Shown here one piece after another: positions 44,941-58,910 of a stretch of DNA of 64,000 bases. Made by a program: the position numbers and the translations under genes. Under the pieces are notes generated by a model. The model did no database searches and was not told the DNA's origin. It saw nothing but the letters and a program-made list of their open reading frames with translations. Numbering within the stretch: the stretch's first letter is position 1; the number at the start of each line of letters is the position of its first letter. Location of the stretch: NCBI GenBank assembly GCA_023653785.1, contig JAMKCH010011918.1:43608-107607 (forward strand), read 5' to 3'. This stretch comes from Ophioderma brevispina (lineage: Eukaryota; Echinodermata; Ophiuroidea; Amphilepidida; Ophiodermatidae).

Positions 44941-47900
44941 CTCCTGCTGGCTAAATGCTTATGCCTGCTTTACTTAAACTTGTTAGGGTGTAGAGTGAAG
45001 TGTGTGTAGCTTTTGTCTGCATTTATTTGCATTTTCATACATTTTTAATTAGCTTATTTTTCATATTTTGTTTAACATTTCATTTAACCTTTTTTATCGT
45101 GCTCTGCTGACTAAACGCTGTGCTGATGATTTACTCAAACTATGGAAGGGTGAAGAGTGAGTGCCAATAATCATTTGTGTTGGTTTGGCTTGCATTTAAT
45201 TGCATAATTATGAGCAATTTTAATTACTCATTTGCACTATTTTAAGCCTATTTCAGTTAACCTTTTCTTGTTTTATAAGTAATTACTTAAAAACCTTTTT
45301 GAAACACTTCATGCTACAAAACATAACACTTCTCTCCAATGCTTTTTGCTTCTCTTTCGTATCATGGCCAATTTTTACATAAAGCAAGTGTCGCGCACCA
45401 GGGTGACCTGGTGGTTCGAGAACTGCCCTTGTTGAACAACCAATACAAAAAAAACTAGCAACCTGGTTTGAACTGCATGCTATCGTAATTTTCCCCCATA
45501 GAAACCAGTTGCATCATTTACATAAATGTAACCCTAACCCAAACCCTGCACGACATAATACTAAATCATCATCTATTACATAAGAAGCGTAAAAACATTT
45601 GGTAAGCTTATGGCACAAAAAGGTTAAAAAAATTTGTGGGCACTGTTTTTCTGGAAATACTCCTCATGTCCGTCCTTAAGAGTATTACCCTTCAGAGGCA
45701 TTTAATTTCCAATAGAGGGCCTTGCCCCTTTTCAAACCACGAAATTTATATTCGCTATTGATAGGAGGCTTGTGAATACCTCGATGTATTCGTTCGGCTG
45801 TTCATAAAGCCACATGACCTTGGAGGTTATTGTAATGGACATCTGGCTTGGGTATTAGAAGTGCCCCCTTAGCAAGTGAACTTTCAAGGTCTTTTCCACC
45901 GGCTGATATGAGTTTTTTTGCCCAAAGATCTGTCCTGGCCCAGAAATATTTTCACAACTCTGTCCTCATTCGGCGCTATCATGATTAGTGGGTGCACTTA
46001 TATTTCCCGTTAGATGTTTATTAAGTATTACAAGAGCGGTGGTTCTGCGCTCCGGCTCGGATTGTGTGGTGTGCGTCTATGGGCGCCCGTCTTGCAATCC
46101 AAAAAACGTTGGTTCGATCCCCGCCCAGGCGTAAAATCATTTTAACTTCTTATATTTTATCTTGATTAAAATTGCAATGACAACTCAAGAATGCGATTGA
46201 AGTAGAAACTCTTGAATAGCTGCTTAGAGAGGATTAACTGACTTATGGTCCTGTACATCGATATCGGGCGCAGCAACTCACACATGCTTGCCACAATGGG
46301 GACACATGCCTCTGGTATGCAGTGCAACATCTGCATCACGTCCTCAGCCTTCATCCTATCCACAACTTCACAACCCACATCGCTCTCATCAGTGCTGTCT
46401 GTGTCCTCAAAGATCCCCATCTCATTTGGCTTAGACAGCGCATAGGCTAAATCCCCCGGGGGATGGGGGAATCTCCACCTAAAAATAAAAACCATCCCCC
46501 AAGTTGATGCTCGTTCATGTGTCTTTGTGAACCCAGTAAATAACCTCATATTTTCCCATAAATAGTTTTTCAAAAATTGGAATTTCCCCGCGCGCTATTT
46601 TGTTATAATTACAATTACATTGAACGATTTTAGCTTCGAAATGGCAAATTTTTAGCGGGCTACATGCTGCTAGTAAATGGGTCTTTTCGGCAAAACCTGT
46701 TTCATTCATAAATTTTCATCAACCCCAGCCCCCAAGTTTCAAAAATAATTTACGCCACAGTAGACACGTACACTGTCTCGCTCCCCATCAGTGGCATATC
46801 TGGGTGCATGGGCGCCAACAAAGAAATGAGAGACAGAGAAAAAGAAGGAAATTAGGGGAATAAAAATGTAAAGGGGAAAGAAGGACCTGGGGGCCCGGAC
46901 AAAAAAAAACACCGCACCCGCCTAGAGATGGAATGGAGGAAAGTCACAGTACAATGAACAGCGGGGAATGAGGACACTAAACGGGAAAGAGATAGACAAG
47001 CTTATGGCGAAATGAAGAACCGTAAGGGAACGCTAAAAAGCACTAAAATTCGGGCGAAAACCAAAACATGTGCCACAAACTGAGCAAAAGAGAACGTAAA
47101 AATAAAAATAGTAAGGAAGGCGGCAACCAAATAAAGTCATAGTAAGAAAACGAAGAGAGAAGCGAAGGAGTTGTGAATAAATTTGAAAGAAACGTGAACT
47201 AAGACAAAAAAAACACTTGCACAGCACAAACTATACACACAACTCTGGTCATGCCTGAGACATGACACGAGGTGTGCCTAATTATGAATGGTGACCCCCT
47301 TAGTGTGCCCTTAAAGTGACCTTTTTTTTTTTTTAACTTACAACTTAAATTCCAAATGTCCATTAAATGTATTACTTGTACACGTTATGAATAACTTTAT
47401 CATTTGAGTTTCAACTAAATCCAAGCCTATCAGGGATTTGACTTGTACTCTCTATAACGTGACCCCCCTGGGTCACGAATACGGTCAACTTAATTTTTCT
47501 TATTTACGATATCCCTCGGATTATTCCTGTCCAATTCAGTTCAAAATCGCGAGCTTGTTGTGTAAATGTTTGACTTTGACACTTTGGGGTCGAGACTATA
47601 ATAGACCCCTTCTACTATTAATGTTACACATCACTGGTAAGTAATAACGGGCTTTAATCCTGTCCTCTTTAGGCTAATAAATCCAATTTGGTCTGATTTT
47701 AGCATTTTTTTGGCAAATTGACCTTTTGACACCTCCCCTAATGACCTTTGATCCCGATCATAAAAAAACCTCGTTGTACACAAACAAAAATGCTGTGTTT
47801 CCCAATGGCAAATAAAAATCTACTATGCTTATTCTGGAGATAAACAATCTTGAAATTATTTTACCTTAAAACCGAAATGACCTTTGACCTCCAAACAAAA

Positions 47901-49345
47901 TACCATTGCATCCACCAATAAACATAAATGACAAATCTGGTTAAGTTCCTGTTACTATATTCGGGTTTTTGAGATAAAGTTTTTGATATTTTGGGAATAT
48001 TTTTGGTTTTTTGACCGGAAGTGACCATTTAATATAGACTTCGAAATCCTGAAACGGTGGACAACTCAAGAGCTGGAATATAACCCCAAGAGGAGAACTC
48101 GCGTGTATTATGGAATATCCCAAGCCCGTAACCGTTTTCCCTCTCCCCACAAGCGCGCCTTGGTGTTGCTGCGTATCCCGCGCGGTCGTCACGGTTTGAG
48201 AGAGGGGGCGCACGCACAGCATATAAAAATCTTGCGTCACGCGATATGTTCCAGTGTTTGCATTTCCCCAGTGTTCCATTGTCTGATTGGCCGATTTTTC
48301 TCAATAATTATGCGAAAACCAATTCGGTTTGAATAACTATGCTTCAAAAATCCTGCATCCCTAGAGCACAAAAAGTCTCCCTGATGACCCCTGTTATTTT
48401 GCTTAGGAAAGAGATTTTGAGTCCGTGAGATAGCTGCATGTGGCCCTCAGTTGTTGTTGTTGTTTTCACTCACTACGTGTGACGAACGTAAAATAATGCG
48501 TGTTCTCATAAATATCATAATGACTTTCCAAATACTACGTACAGTAACCAAATATGGTGGTGGCCCAACTAGGTTAAACGAAGTGCGTAATGCTCATTAT
48601 AATACTTTTGGCACCTAGATTTGGTTACGCCGTTTTCGGGAGAACTCGGGTCTGGTTATATTTCAGGCTCATCTGTGGACAACCCGAATACCCTGCCTGG
48701 TAACAATACATGTCTCTAACGACGTCACTCTGATACTTTTTGAGGACAAAAAAACAGCGATTTTCTGGAATATTTTTCAAAATGTTCTTGGCTTTCAACC
48801 GGAAATGACCCCTTAATGACATTTGACTCCTTATCCCTGAACACACTAATAGTGAAGCAAGGGGTCAAGTGGGGTCGCTCTGAACCATTTGTTGATTCGC
48901 ATAACCCTGTCCGAAGAAGATAATTTTTTTTGACAATTAAACACAATATTTGAACCTGTGCCAGTCAAGGTCAGACAGGGTCAATGTCCATGATGCATAA
49001 ATGGGACGTTCAGCGTCCTTTGAATGTAAGTCTTCAAAAGTCCCCAGAATACTTCAAAAACGAGGACTGAACTAGAACGCAGTTTAAGTGTTGCAAAGGA
49101 AGAAGAAAGAACGAGACCTGGGACAGATCTAATTACAAGACGGCCGTATGGGAATGGATGGTGATCCCCTTAATGACACTATTAGTCATGGTGGCCGGCT
49201 TGTCTGCTTAGTCTGGAGTATAAAATTCTTGAAATTATTTACCTTAAACCGGAAATGACCTTAATACCTTTGGATTGACCCTCCAAAATAAAAATACTTG
49301 CATACACCAGTAACATGAATGCCTATCGGCAAGTTCAGAAGTCAC
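44941..49345 (+). repeat. 4.4-kb tandem duplication, copy 2 (indel-rich)
   Basis: Same order of landmarks as 40,573-44,940, but differing chiefly by insertions and deletions of one to five bases, frequently in homopolymers, and comparatively few clean substitutions. That profile is what uncorrected long-read consensus gives. The segment ends where TGACC-rich repeats continue. No gene is supported. Confidence 0.8.
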
Positions 49346-50829
49346 TGTCTATGTTTTGATTTGAGATAAATGTTTTTGAGAATATTTTGGAACTTTTTGG
49401 GTTGTTTGAACCGGAAGTGAACCCCTTATCACCTTTGAATTCCTAAATTGTGGTCAAACCGAATACCCTGCCTGGTACAATACATGTGCTCTAATGACGT
49501 CACTCTGTTTCGTAATTTGTAGGACAAAAACCGAACGATTTTAAATTTTTTTCACAATTTGGCTTTGAAAACCGGAATGACCCCCTTAATGCCTTGACCA
49601 CTCCTTATCCGCTACACCCTATATGAAGCAGTTTACGTGGTTCCTCTGAACCAGTTTTGGTTGATATGGCGATAATGCTGTAGAAAGAAATAATGTGGAT
49701 AAAAAAATTACATATTTGACGCCTGTTGACCTTTTCACCCTATAATACCGTGACCCTGGGTCACGAATAGGGTCCACGGTATTTTTTTTTCTGTATTACA
49801 TATCACTGGCATTATTCCTGGCAAATTTCAGTTTCAATCAATCGGAGCTTGTTTGTAATTTTGACTCTTGAACTTGACTTGTTGGTCGAGACTATCATAG
49901 ACCTCTCTACTATAAATGTTGTAAAACATCACTGTAGTATAACGGGCTTTATCTGCCTCTATGGCTGAATACATCCAATTTGGTCTCATTTTTATAGCAT
50001 TTTTTGGCGAAATTGACCTTTTGACCCTTTTAATGACCTTGATCTGTATAAAAAAAACCTTCGTATAACCAACAAAAATGCCTGTTCCAATGCAACTGAA
50101 AAAAATTCTACGACGGTTAGTCTAGGAGAAAAATTCTTAAAATTATTGACCTCACAACCGGAACTGAACCTTAAATGACCTTTGACCTCCAAAATAAAAA
50201 TAACCTTGTCGATACCAGGTAACCATGAATGCATATCTGCCAGTTAGGTCACTGTACTATGTTGGAAAAAAAAACAAAAAAATTTTGAGATAAAAAAAAA
50301 TTAAAATTTTGGAATATTTTTTGGTTTTGACCGAAGTGACCCGGCCTTAATATGACCTTGAATCCTGAAACCTGTTTGAAACCCGAAGATGCTGGCGAGT
50401 AGCAATATTTGCCTCTAATGCGTCACTCTCCTCTGCTACGTATTTGTTAAGACCGCGATTTTTGAATATGTTTTCACAATTTTTGGCTTTCAACGACTAC
50501 CCCTTAATGACCTTTGACCCTATCCCTGAACACCCTATATGAAGCAAGGGGTCAGTGGTTCCTGACGTAACCCTTTTGGTTGATATCCGCGTAATGCTGT
50601 AGAAGAAGATAATTTGTAACAATAAATTACATATTTGACGCCTGTGGCCCGGTCAAAGGTCAGACAGGGGTCCATGTCCTATTATCACATAAATGGGACG
50701 GGTCAGCGGGCATTTGATGAAAGTCTAGTCAAAATACGTCAACCAAGGGGTGTCGTAGGATGGGGCTAGGACTTGGATGTTTAAAGTTTTTATAGACTCT
50801 AGAGGTCTTGAGTAAGTGGATGTAGAGAA

Positions 50830-51130
50830 CTAGAGCTAAATGCACTCTTGCAAGAGCGCGAAAGTTAGGCGTTTTGTGTGACGTTGTGATTTCGAAAAGA
50901 GTTTGGGTCGCATGAAGAGTCACAATGACATTCCTTTCATCTTGTCAGTCAAGAGGTACCATCAGATTTTGCAATCGAATTTTATGTGTTAGAGCATGAT
51001 CAATAATTAATATAGGTTTTCCCTTCGTCCTTGGAATGCCCCCTTTAAGTGTAATGTTGGGCTCTGGGTCCATTCTGTGATGATAGCCTTTAAGTTGTGG
51101 GAGTAGGAATCTGTAGTTTCTAGCTAGGCT
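50830..51130 (+). repeat. Dispersed 300-bp module, copy 1
   Basis: Starts near CAAGAGCGCGAAAGTTAGGCG and contains GCATGAAGAG, TAATATAGGTTT, GGAATGCCCC and TCTGGGTCCA. It recurs at 61,139-61,410, inside otherwise similar TGACC-rich DNA. Confidence 0.7.
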
Positions 51131-53159
51131 TAGTTTCGGGAGATAAAATTCTTGATATTCTTTCCTTCAAAACAGAAATGACATTTGACCTCCAAATAAA
51201 AATACCTTGCATCCACCAGGTACAATGAATGCATACTGAAGGTAAGCACTGTACTATTATTGAGTTTTGAGAGAAAATTTGAATATTTTAAGAATATTTT
51301 TTGTTTTTGGTTTTTACGCAGATAAGTTCCCCTTACATGAACCTTGACTCCCCATGCCGAGCACAAACGTTTGTGGAGGGCTTAAGCCTGCTTCTAATAT
51401 GTCAGTGACCATGCAACGTTGCATTATCGATTGAAGATTTTTGAAATTTTTACATTACGACGGGCTGGCCCTTGAATGACCCAAAATTGACCCTCCTCGA
51501 ACCATACCTTTTCTGAAGTGTCTCAAGCGGCTTCATATGCCTAAGTCACGGTAACCATGCATGTCACTGTAAGATGAGATACATTTTAAAGAAAATCACA
51601 CTTTACCCCTAGGTGACCTCTGACCCCAAACAAAGCACACTGCTATATCTTGTGGCCATGTCATTACTCTGAGCGAGTGAGGTCATTAGAGGTCAAGAAA
51701 GCCGTTAAGGAGGAGGTATGGTTGTAAGAAGAAGAAAGATCTAGACCTGGGAACAGATCTACTTTACAAGACGGCCGCATGGGAAGGGATGGTGATCCCC
51801 TTAATGACACCCTGAGGTGACGTGACCTTTAACCCCTGTAACTTCCCCAATTGGTCACAAATGTCATTAATGTATTATTTTTACTGTTACCAACTGTTAC
51901 ACAAGGATCAATATTATTGAGTTTTCAACTCAATCCAAGCATTCAGGAGGACTTACCACCTTTTTCAACCCCTATACGATGACCCCTGGGTCACGGATGG
52001 GGTCAACTGTAACTGTTCTGTATTAATTATCCACAAGGAGATCCCTTGACAATTTCAGCTCAATCGGACTTGTTTGTAGATTTTGACTTTTGCAGACCTT
52101 GTGGTCGAGACTATCAGAGACCCTCCTACTATTAATGGTACATCACTGCAGCAATAGTGGGCTTTATCTGTCCTCAATAGTCCGAGATATAACCAAGTTT
52201 GGTCTTATTTATAATTTTTTGAACAAAATTTGACCTTTGACCCCCTTAATGACCTTTGATCTCGTTATAAAAAAAAAACGCTGTGTACACAACAAAATGC
52301 ATTGTTCCCAATGCAAATAAAAGAATTCTAATATGCTCTCGTTCTGGAGATAAAACTTATTGAAATATTTACCTAAAACCGGAAATGACCTTTGGACCTC
52401 CAATGAAAAATACCTTGCTACACCAGGACCAGGAACTCATATCTGCAGTTTAGTCACTGTACTATTGGGTTTGAGATAAAATTTTTGAATATTTTGGTTT
52501 TGGACCGGACTTTCCCCTTAATGAACCTGTGAGACCCCCTGCCGAGCCCAACGTTTTTGCAGGTCCGTAAGCTGCTCGTATGTATCGTCACGTGGACCAT
52601 GGTACATTGCATGATACGATTCGCATTTTTGAGGTTTTTTGAAGATTTTCACATTAAACCGGAAGTCCCCCCTTCATGACCCCAGATGACCCTCTCACCC
52701 CTAACTTTGTGAAGGTTCCAACTACGTCATATGCAGGAGTCATGTCACAGATGCATTGTAATGCTTAGGCGCTGATAACTTTTTAAAGATAAAAACACTG
52801 TGTAACCCCTAGATGACCCCGACCTGGTCAAGTCATTGACATAAATGGTAATGCCTCACGGTCCCTTTGGTTTAAATCTGGTCAGAATACGTTAAGCCAT
52901 GACTGAGCTAGACGTTGTTGAAGGGTTGCAAAGAACTGGACCTGTGAACAGATCTAATTTACAAGACGGCCGTCTTGGGAATGGATGGTGATCCCCTTAT
53001 AATGACCCCTTGAGTGACTTGACCTTTGACCCCTTAACTTCCCATTATGTCACAATTTGCATTAAATGTATTTATACGTGTTAACAACTTTACAGGAACA
53101 ATATTGTTGAGTTTCAAACGCACTCCACGCATGTCATGGGATGGAGGTGCTTACTGCAA

Positions 53160-53225
53160 TGAAGTATATCGTGTTTGTGTGTGTGAAGGGGGGGGGGGAG
53201 GACCTAAAAATAATGGGGGGGGGGA
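53160..53225 (+). repeat. G-run patch
   Basis: Runs of 12 and 10 G's separated by GAGGACCTAAAAATAAT; G-quadruplex potential, run length unreliable. Confidence 0.6.
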
Positions 53226-53269
53226 ACAAGCTAAAAGTCACAGCAAAAATTCTGGAGATAACTAATTAC

Positions 53270-53670
53270 TCCTTTTTAAAAAACAACCGTGCCAACATGT
53301 TTTATTCGATAGCTTGTCGACTATTGGGGACTTAGGAAGTAAAATTGGTGTCAAATGAATCTGTGAAATTTTCTGCCTTGATATAATTAGAACAGCGGGA
53401 AAATTGGTTAACTTTACAATCCCAAATCGTAAGAGAGACCGCGCCACCTATATCGTACGGCGGTCTATCAGACGACGAATGCTTGATATAACACTGTATT
53501 ATAGTAGATGCGGTTGTGAATATTGAAACTAGCATATAGAATGGATTTTTGAGGTCTTTCTCGTTGCTGGAACGGGCTTGTTTTGTTACTTTCAATCACG
53601 TCTGATTCTTTTGCACATGAAAATTTCATTTTGGCTGAAAATATTGCATTTGGAGGAAACTGGCGTAATC
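53270..53670 (+). repeat. Dispersed 400-bp module, copy 1
   Basis: Shares GACTATTGGGGAC-like start, AAAATTGGTGTCAAA, CCCAAATCGTAA, CGCGCCACCTATA, AATATTGAAACT, TTTTGCACATGAAA and TTGGCTGAAAATATTGC in order with 55,395-55,795. Both copies break the TGACC-rich pattern. No ORF is conserved between them. Confidence 0.75.
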
Positions 53671-55054
53671 CCTAGACATAAAATCACGAATATGACTCAA
53701 ATGACCCCTTCCTGACCACTGATCTCAAATCTGTGTATATCCCATAGACCTTGATCATAGCGATCTGGCAGCATCTCATCATGCGCCGCTCTTTGTAGGA
53801 GAAGATGTATTTTTAGGATGTTGACCTAATTGGCCGTAATCACCTCTACGTGACCTTTGACCGACTGTGTACACCCATACAAAGCTCTGACACTTGTTCT
53901 CTGACCGAGTTTGGTGTGAATGCGTACCAAGGTTGATTCTGTATCGTTTTTAAAAGAAACCCGGTCGGAAGAAGATCAGAGGGAAGCAGTGTGTTAAACA
54001 GCGTTACAAGGAACTTATCATTGGTTTTACTCATCCAAGCATGTCGGCATTTGCCCCTTTTGGGCCCCCTGTATTTACGATATCACGAGATTATTCCTGT
54101 CAAATTTGCAGTTTCACTCGGAGCTTGTTTGTAAATTTTGGACTTGAACTTTGACCTTTGGGTTCGAGACTACATACACCTCGGTACTATTAGGTTACAT
54201 CACTGTATTAATACGGGCTTTATCTGTCCTCTATGGAGAAAATCCAATTTGGTGGTCTTATATTTTAGCTTTTTGGCAAAATTGCTTTTGACCCCTTATT
54301 GACCCTTGATCCCGGTATAAAAAAAATCACCTTTTGTACACAACAAAAATGCATTGTTCCATGCACATCAAAAAATGCTACTAGCTTAGTTCTGGGGGGA
54401 GATAAAAATTCTGATTGATTATACCTTAAACCGGAAATGACCTTAATGACCTGTGACCCCCAAAATAAATACCTTGCCCTACACCAATAACATGAATGCC
54501 TATCTGAAAGTTAAGTCACGTACTATGTTTAAGTTTTGAGATAAAAAATTTTTGAATATTTGTGAATTTTGTTGGTTTTTTGACCGGAAGTTCCCCCTTA
54601 ATGACCTTTGACCCCCATGCGGAGCACAACGTTTGTGAGGGGTCTTAAGCTGCTTTAAATGTCTGAGTCACGTGACCACGCAAGGTTGCATATACCAGAT
54701 CGCTATTTTTTGAAGATTTTTATAAAGATTTTTCACACTTATGACCGGAAGTGCCCCTTAATACCCAGATTGACTCTCGACCCATAACTTTTGTGAAGGG
54801 TCTCAAGATGCTCCACATGCATGATTCTGCCACAGTGCATGTAATCATGGTAGGCGCTGAAACGTTTTAAGATAAATCACAACTTTTGACCCCTGTGACC
54901 CCTAGATGACCCCGACCGGGGTCAAATGTCATGTGACATAAAAATGGGATTCCTCATCGGTCATTCGGTGTAAGATCTGGTCAGATACGTCAAACCATGA
55001 CGTAGCTAGACCTGTTGAAGTGTTTGACATAAAGAAGAAGCAACGCAATCAGAA

Positions 55055-55190
55055 CCAAACAACGGCAGAAGGCCGTCTTGTAAATAAGAACGCCTCAAAA
55101 ACATACAGACGGCCTGATGGCGTCCTTGTAAGAACCCCATCAAAAACCGACAAGGCGGGCTCTGAAGGCCGGTCTTGTAAAAACAGGTTC
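55055..55190. repeat. CG-rich hairpin cluster (AAGACGGCC type)
   Basis: Three imperfect copies of AAGACGGCC-TGAA-GGCCGTCTT lie at about 55,065, 55,105 and 55,160, separated by AAGAACSCCATCAAAAACCG-like spacers. The stem is about 11 bp in the best copies. Confidence 0.75.
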
Positions 55191-55394
55191 CCGCTTTACT
55201 TGTATAGCTATCTTCTATAGTGCGCAACCGGTATCGGACTTTAATTCAAACTAAATGCGGCAACACTTTGGCGACCATGAGTTTCACTGCATCAATTATA
55301 CCAAGTTGTGTGTGAAGTGGTGGGGGACCTACATGGTGGTGGGAGGATGGAGCTAATCGTTCATGCCAATCGGTGGGATACAAAGTACATTCCT

Positions 55395-55795
55395 TTTTTT
55401 AAAAACAGCCACGAACATTTTTAGTAGGCGACTATCGTGATCACTATTTCGACTAAGGATTAAAATTGGTGTCAAAGGAAAGCGTGAAATTTCTGCATTG
55501 ATATAATATAGGAAAAGCGGGCAAAATTGATTAGTTAACACCCAAAAACCCAAATCGTAATATAACCCGCGCCACCTATAGCAGTACGCGTCTAGCAACG
55601 ACTAATTTGCATGAAACGTATTATACTATAAGGGTTCAATATTGAAACTTGTCAATAGTAGACTGGATTTTGAGGCCATTTCTGCGTTGATGGCACGGGC
55701 TGGTTTTGTACTCAATCACGTCTGGTCTTTTGCACATGAAATTTTAATTTGGCTGAAAATATTGCCATTTTTTGACGAAACTGTGCGCAAATCCT
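55395..55795 (+). repeat. Dispersed 400-bp module, copy 2
   Basis: Second copy of the module at 53,270-53,670, about 2.1 kb downstream in the same orientation, consistent with its belonging to one higher-order unit. Confidence 0.75.
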
Positions 55796-58679
55796 ATTTT
55801 TTAGCCTTTCCTTTCTGGCAAAATTGACCTTTGACCCCTTAATGACCTTTGATCCCGTATAAAAAAAACCTATGTGTACACACACAAAAATGCATTGTTC
55901 ACTGCAAATAAAAAATTCTACTATGCTTATTTCTGGAGAAAAATTCTTAAAATTATTTACTTAAAACCGGAAATGACCTTAAATGACCTTTGACCCCAAA
56001 ATAAAAATATTTTGTATACCCAGGTAACCTGAACAATCTGAAAGTGAAAAATAAATCTTTTATAAAAAATTAAAAAAAAAATTGAAATATTTTGGATATT
56101 TTTGTTTTTTACCGGAAGTGGACCGCTTAATACCTTTGACCCCATGCTAAGCACAACGTTTTATGAAGGGTCTTAAGGCTTGCTTTATATTTCTGAGTCA
56201 CGTGACCATACCACGTTGCATACTAGCAGATAGCTCCTTTTTGAAGATATTTTGAAGTATTTTTCCACATTAAGACCGGAAGTGCCCCCTCAATGACCCC
56301 AGATTGACTCTCGATCGCCCATAACTTTTGTAAGGTCTAAGCTCTCATATACCTGAGCCCGTTACCATGCAGGGTAACCTGTAGGATGATCTACAGTTTA
56401 AAGAAAAATCACCCAGGTTTTTGACCTGTGACCCTTAGATGACCCCGACCAGGGTCAGGTCATATTTCATAATGGGATGCCTCAGCGTCATTTGGTGGCA
56501 AGTCTGGTCAGAATAGTCAAACCATGACTGAGCTAGACGCAACATAATTGAACTTGTTGGCCAGAAAAGAAAGAAAGAACCCATCAAAAGCAGAACAAGG
56601 CGGCTGAAGGCCGTCTTGTAAAGAACGCATCAGAAACCGAACAAGGCGCCTGAAGGCCGCATTGTAACTAGACCTGGGGACGATCATTTACAGACGGCGC
56701 TATTGGGATTGATGGTGACCCGCTTAATGAACCTTGAGGTGGACTTGACCTTGACCTGTAACTACTTCACCAATAATGTCACAAATGTCCTTAAATGTAT
56801 TTTTACAAGGAGTAAATTATGAGTTTTCAACTCAATCCAGCATGTCAGGGATTTGACCTTTTCCACATTTCATTCACCCCTATAACGCGACCCTTGGGTC
56901 ACGGATGGGGTCACCTGTACTTGATCTTATTTATGATGCCATAAGGATTATCCCTGACAATTTTCAGCGCAATCGAGCTTGTTTTGAGATTTTGACGCTT
57001 TGACCTTGAACTGGGTTGAGACTATCATCGACCCTTTTAAACATTAATGGTTACAATCACTGCAGCCATAACGCCCTTTATCTTCTTCTATAGGCTGAGA
57101 TATAGCCCATTGGTCTGATTTTTAGCATTTTTTACCAAATGACAAGACCATCTGACCCCCTTAGTGACCTTGACCCCAAAATGAAAAAAAAACCTCATAT
57201 ACACCAAAAATGCCTTGGGCCATTAATTAAAAAAAAATCATTATATGTTGTTTTCGAGAATAAAAATTCTGAAGGTTATTAGCCTACAACCGAAATGACC
57301 TGCACCCCCTTAATAAAATCTTGCATACATCAGGTACATAAAGCATATCTTAAGGTAATGTCACTCTACTATGTTTAACTTTAGATAGAAAATTTTTTGA
57401 TATTTTGGTTTTTGTTTTTGCGCAAAAGTTTCCCCTTAATGACCTTTGACCCCCTGCCGAGCCACACCGTTGTGAAGGGGTCTTAGCTGCTCAGATGAAT
57501 GAGTCACGTTACCATGCAACGCTGCATATACCAGATATCGATTTTTGAAGATGTTTCACATTAAATACCGGAAGTGCCCCCCTTAATGACCCCAGATTGA
57601 CCGCTTGACCCATAACTTTTGGTAAGGGTCCAAAGCTGCCTCACATACATGAGTCACGTTTTGACCATTCAATGTAAAACTGTAGGAGCTAGATACGTTT
57701 CAAGACATCACACTGTGACCCTAGTGTACCCCACCAGGGGTCAAAGTCATATGACATAAATGGGAAGACCAGTTGTCATTTGGTGCAAGTCTAATTAGAT
57801 AATACGTCAAACCATGTCTGAGCTAGACGCAATAATTGACGTGTTGCCGGAAAGAAGAACAAAGAAATAACGAACCCATCAAAACAGACAGACGGCCTGA
57901 GCCGTCTGTAACTAGACTAGTGCTCTTTGCAATAGCACGTATAAGTTAGGCGGGGTAGAATAACCCTAGATGACCCAGATTGACCTCTCTAACCCATTAC
58001 TTTTGTAAATTGTCCTCAAGCATAATGCATAATCACACATCATGTACATTTGTAGGAGTGTGATTTGAAATTACCTTAAATTTGTAAGTATTGTGACCTG
58101 TGACCCCGAAACCAGGGTCAGTGATTGAAGTCAGGATTGACTTTATTGACCTCTCAGCAAGTCCTATGAGATGGGGCTAAACGAATTTCTATTTGAACCT
58201 AATTTTAATTTTACACCCAGTATATTAGTTTTGACCCCTGTGACCCTCCAATGACCCCATATTGACCCTATTGACCCATAACTGTTGTAAAGGGCTCAGC
58301 TGATTCATATCAACGACTCACAAGATCAGGTTGCTTAATTCTGTATGAGGAGTAGTGTTTGATGTTGTACGTAATTTTGAAGTATTTTGACCTTGACTCC
58401 TAAACATGGGTCAGTGATGAAAGTCCATGATTGACTTTTAGTTGACCGCTCCTCAAGGCCTATGAGAGGCTAACCGATTTTCTTTTGACCTTGTTTTAAA
58501 TTTTCCTACCTTAATAACTTTGACCCCTGTGCCCCCTCGTGACCTTTTGGACCCCAACAAGCATAACTTTTGAACCATTCAACAAACCCATGCGTGTGAC
58601 CATTGTGGTTTAAATATCCGATCAAGAATGTGGAAGAAGCAACTTGAAATTGTCAGAAGAGGAAGAAACCGTAAGAACA

Positions 58680-58910
58680 AAGTAAGTTCGGCGATACCGC
58701 CTATCTAAGAACGCCATCAAACCAACAAGACGGCCTGATGGCCTGACGGGCCCTGATGGCCGTCTTGTCATAAAGAAACAGCAAGAAAACAATAAGTTAG
58801 GCGAACGCCTAACTTAAGAAACGGCAAGAAAACGATAAGTTAGGCGAAACGCCTACTTAAAGAATCATCAAGAAACAATAAGTTAAGCGCACGCCGAACT
58901 TTAATTCTTG
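58680..58910. repeat. Mixed hairpin cluster
   Basis: An AAGACGGCC...GGCCGTCTT hairpin is followed by three AAGTTAGGCG...CGCCTAACTT hairpins (about 58,796, 58,835 and 58,880), spaced about 40 bases apart by AGAAAC-GCAAGAAAACAAT. The last copies carry mismatches. Confidence 0.8.

Larger units (their letters stand above)
49346..57900 (+). repeat. Higher-order TGACC-rich repeat, period about 2.1-2.9 kb
   Basis: A marker reading TTCAGTTCAATCGGAGCTTG or a variant occurs at about 43,110, 47,535, 49,830, 52,055, 54,110 and 56,965, so spacings after 47.5 kb are about 2.3, 2.2, 2.1 and 2.9 kb. Each unit has, in order, the marker, a run of A's before TGTACACAACAAAAATGC, an ACCGGAAATGACC block, a GAGTCACGTGACCATGCAACG block and a purine or hairpin end. 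TGACCTTTGACC-type phrases occur many times. Units are indel-rich. No gene recognised; frames here are shadows of the repeat. Confidence 0.75.

Noticed and set aside
46166..46573. 135-residue minus-strand open frame with acidic middle part
   Set aside because: It lies in the indel-rich second copy. The corresponding region of copy 1 (about 41,780-42,180) does not keep the frame, and no domain is recognised.
53262..53595. Open frames in the 400-bp module
   Set aside because: The second copy at 55,395-55,795 breaks every frame; no conserved protein.
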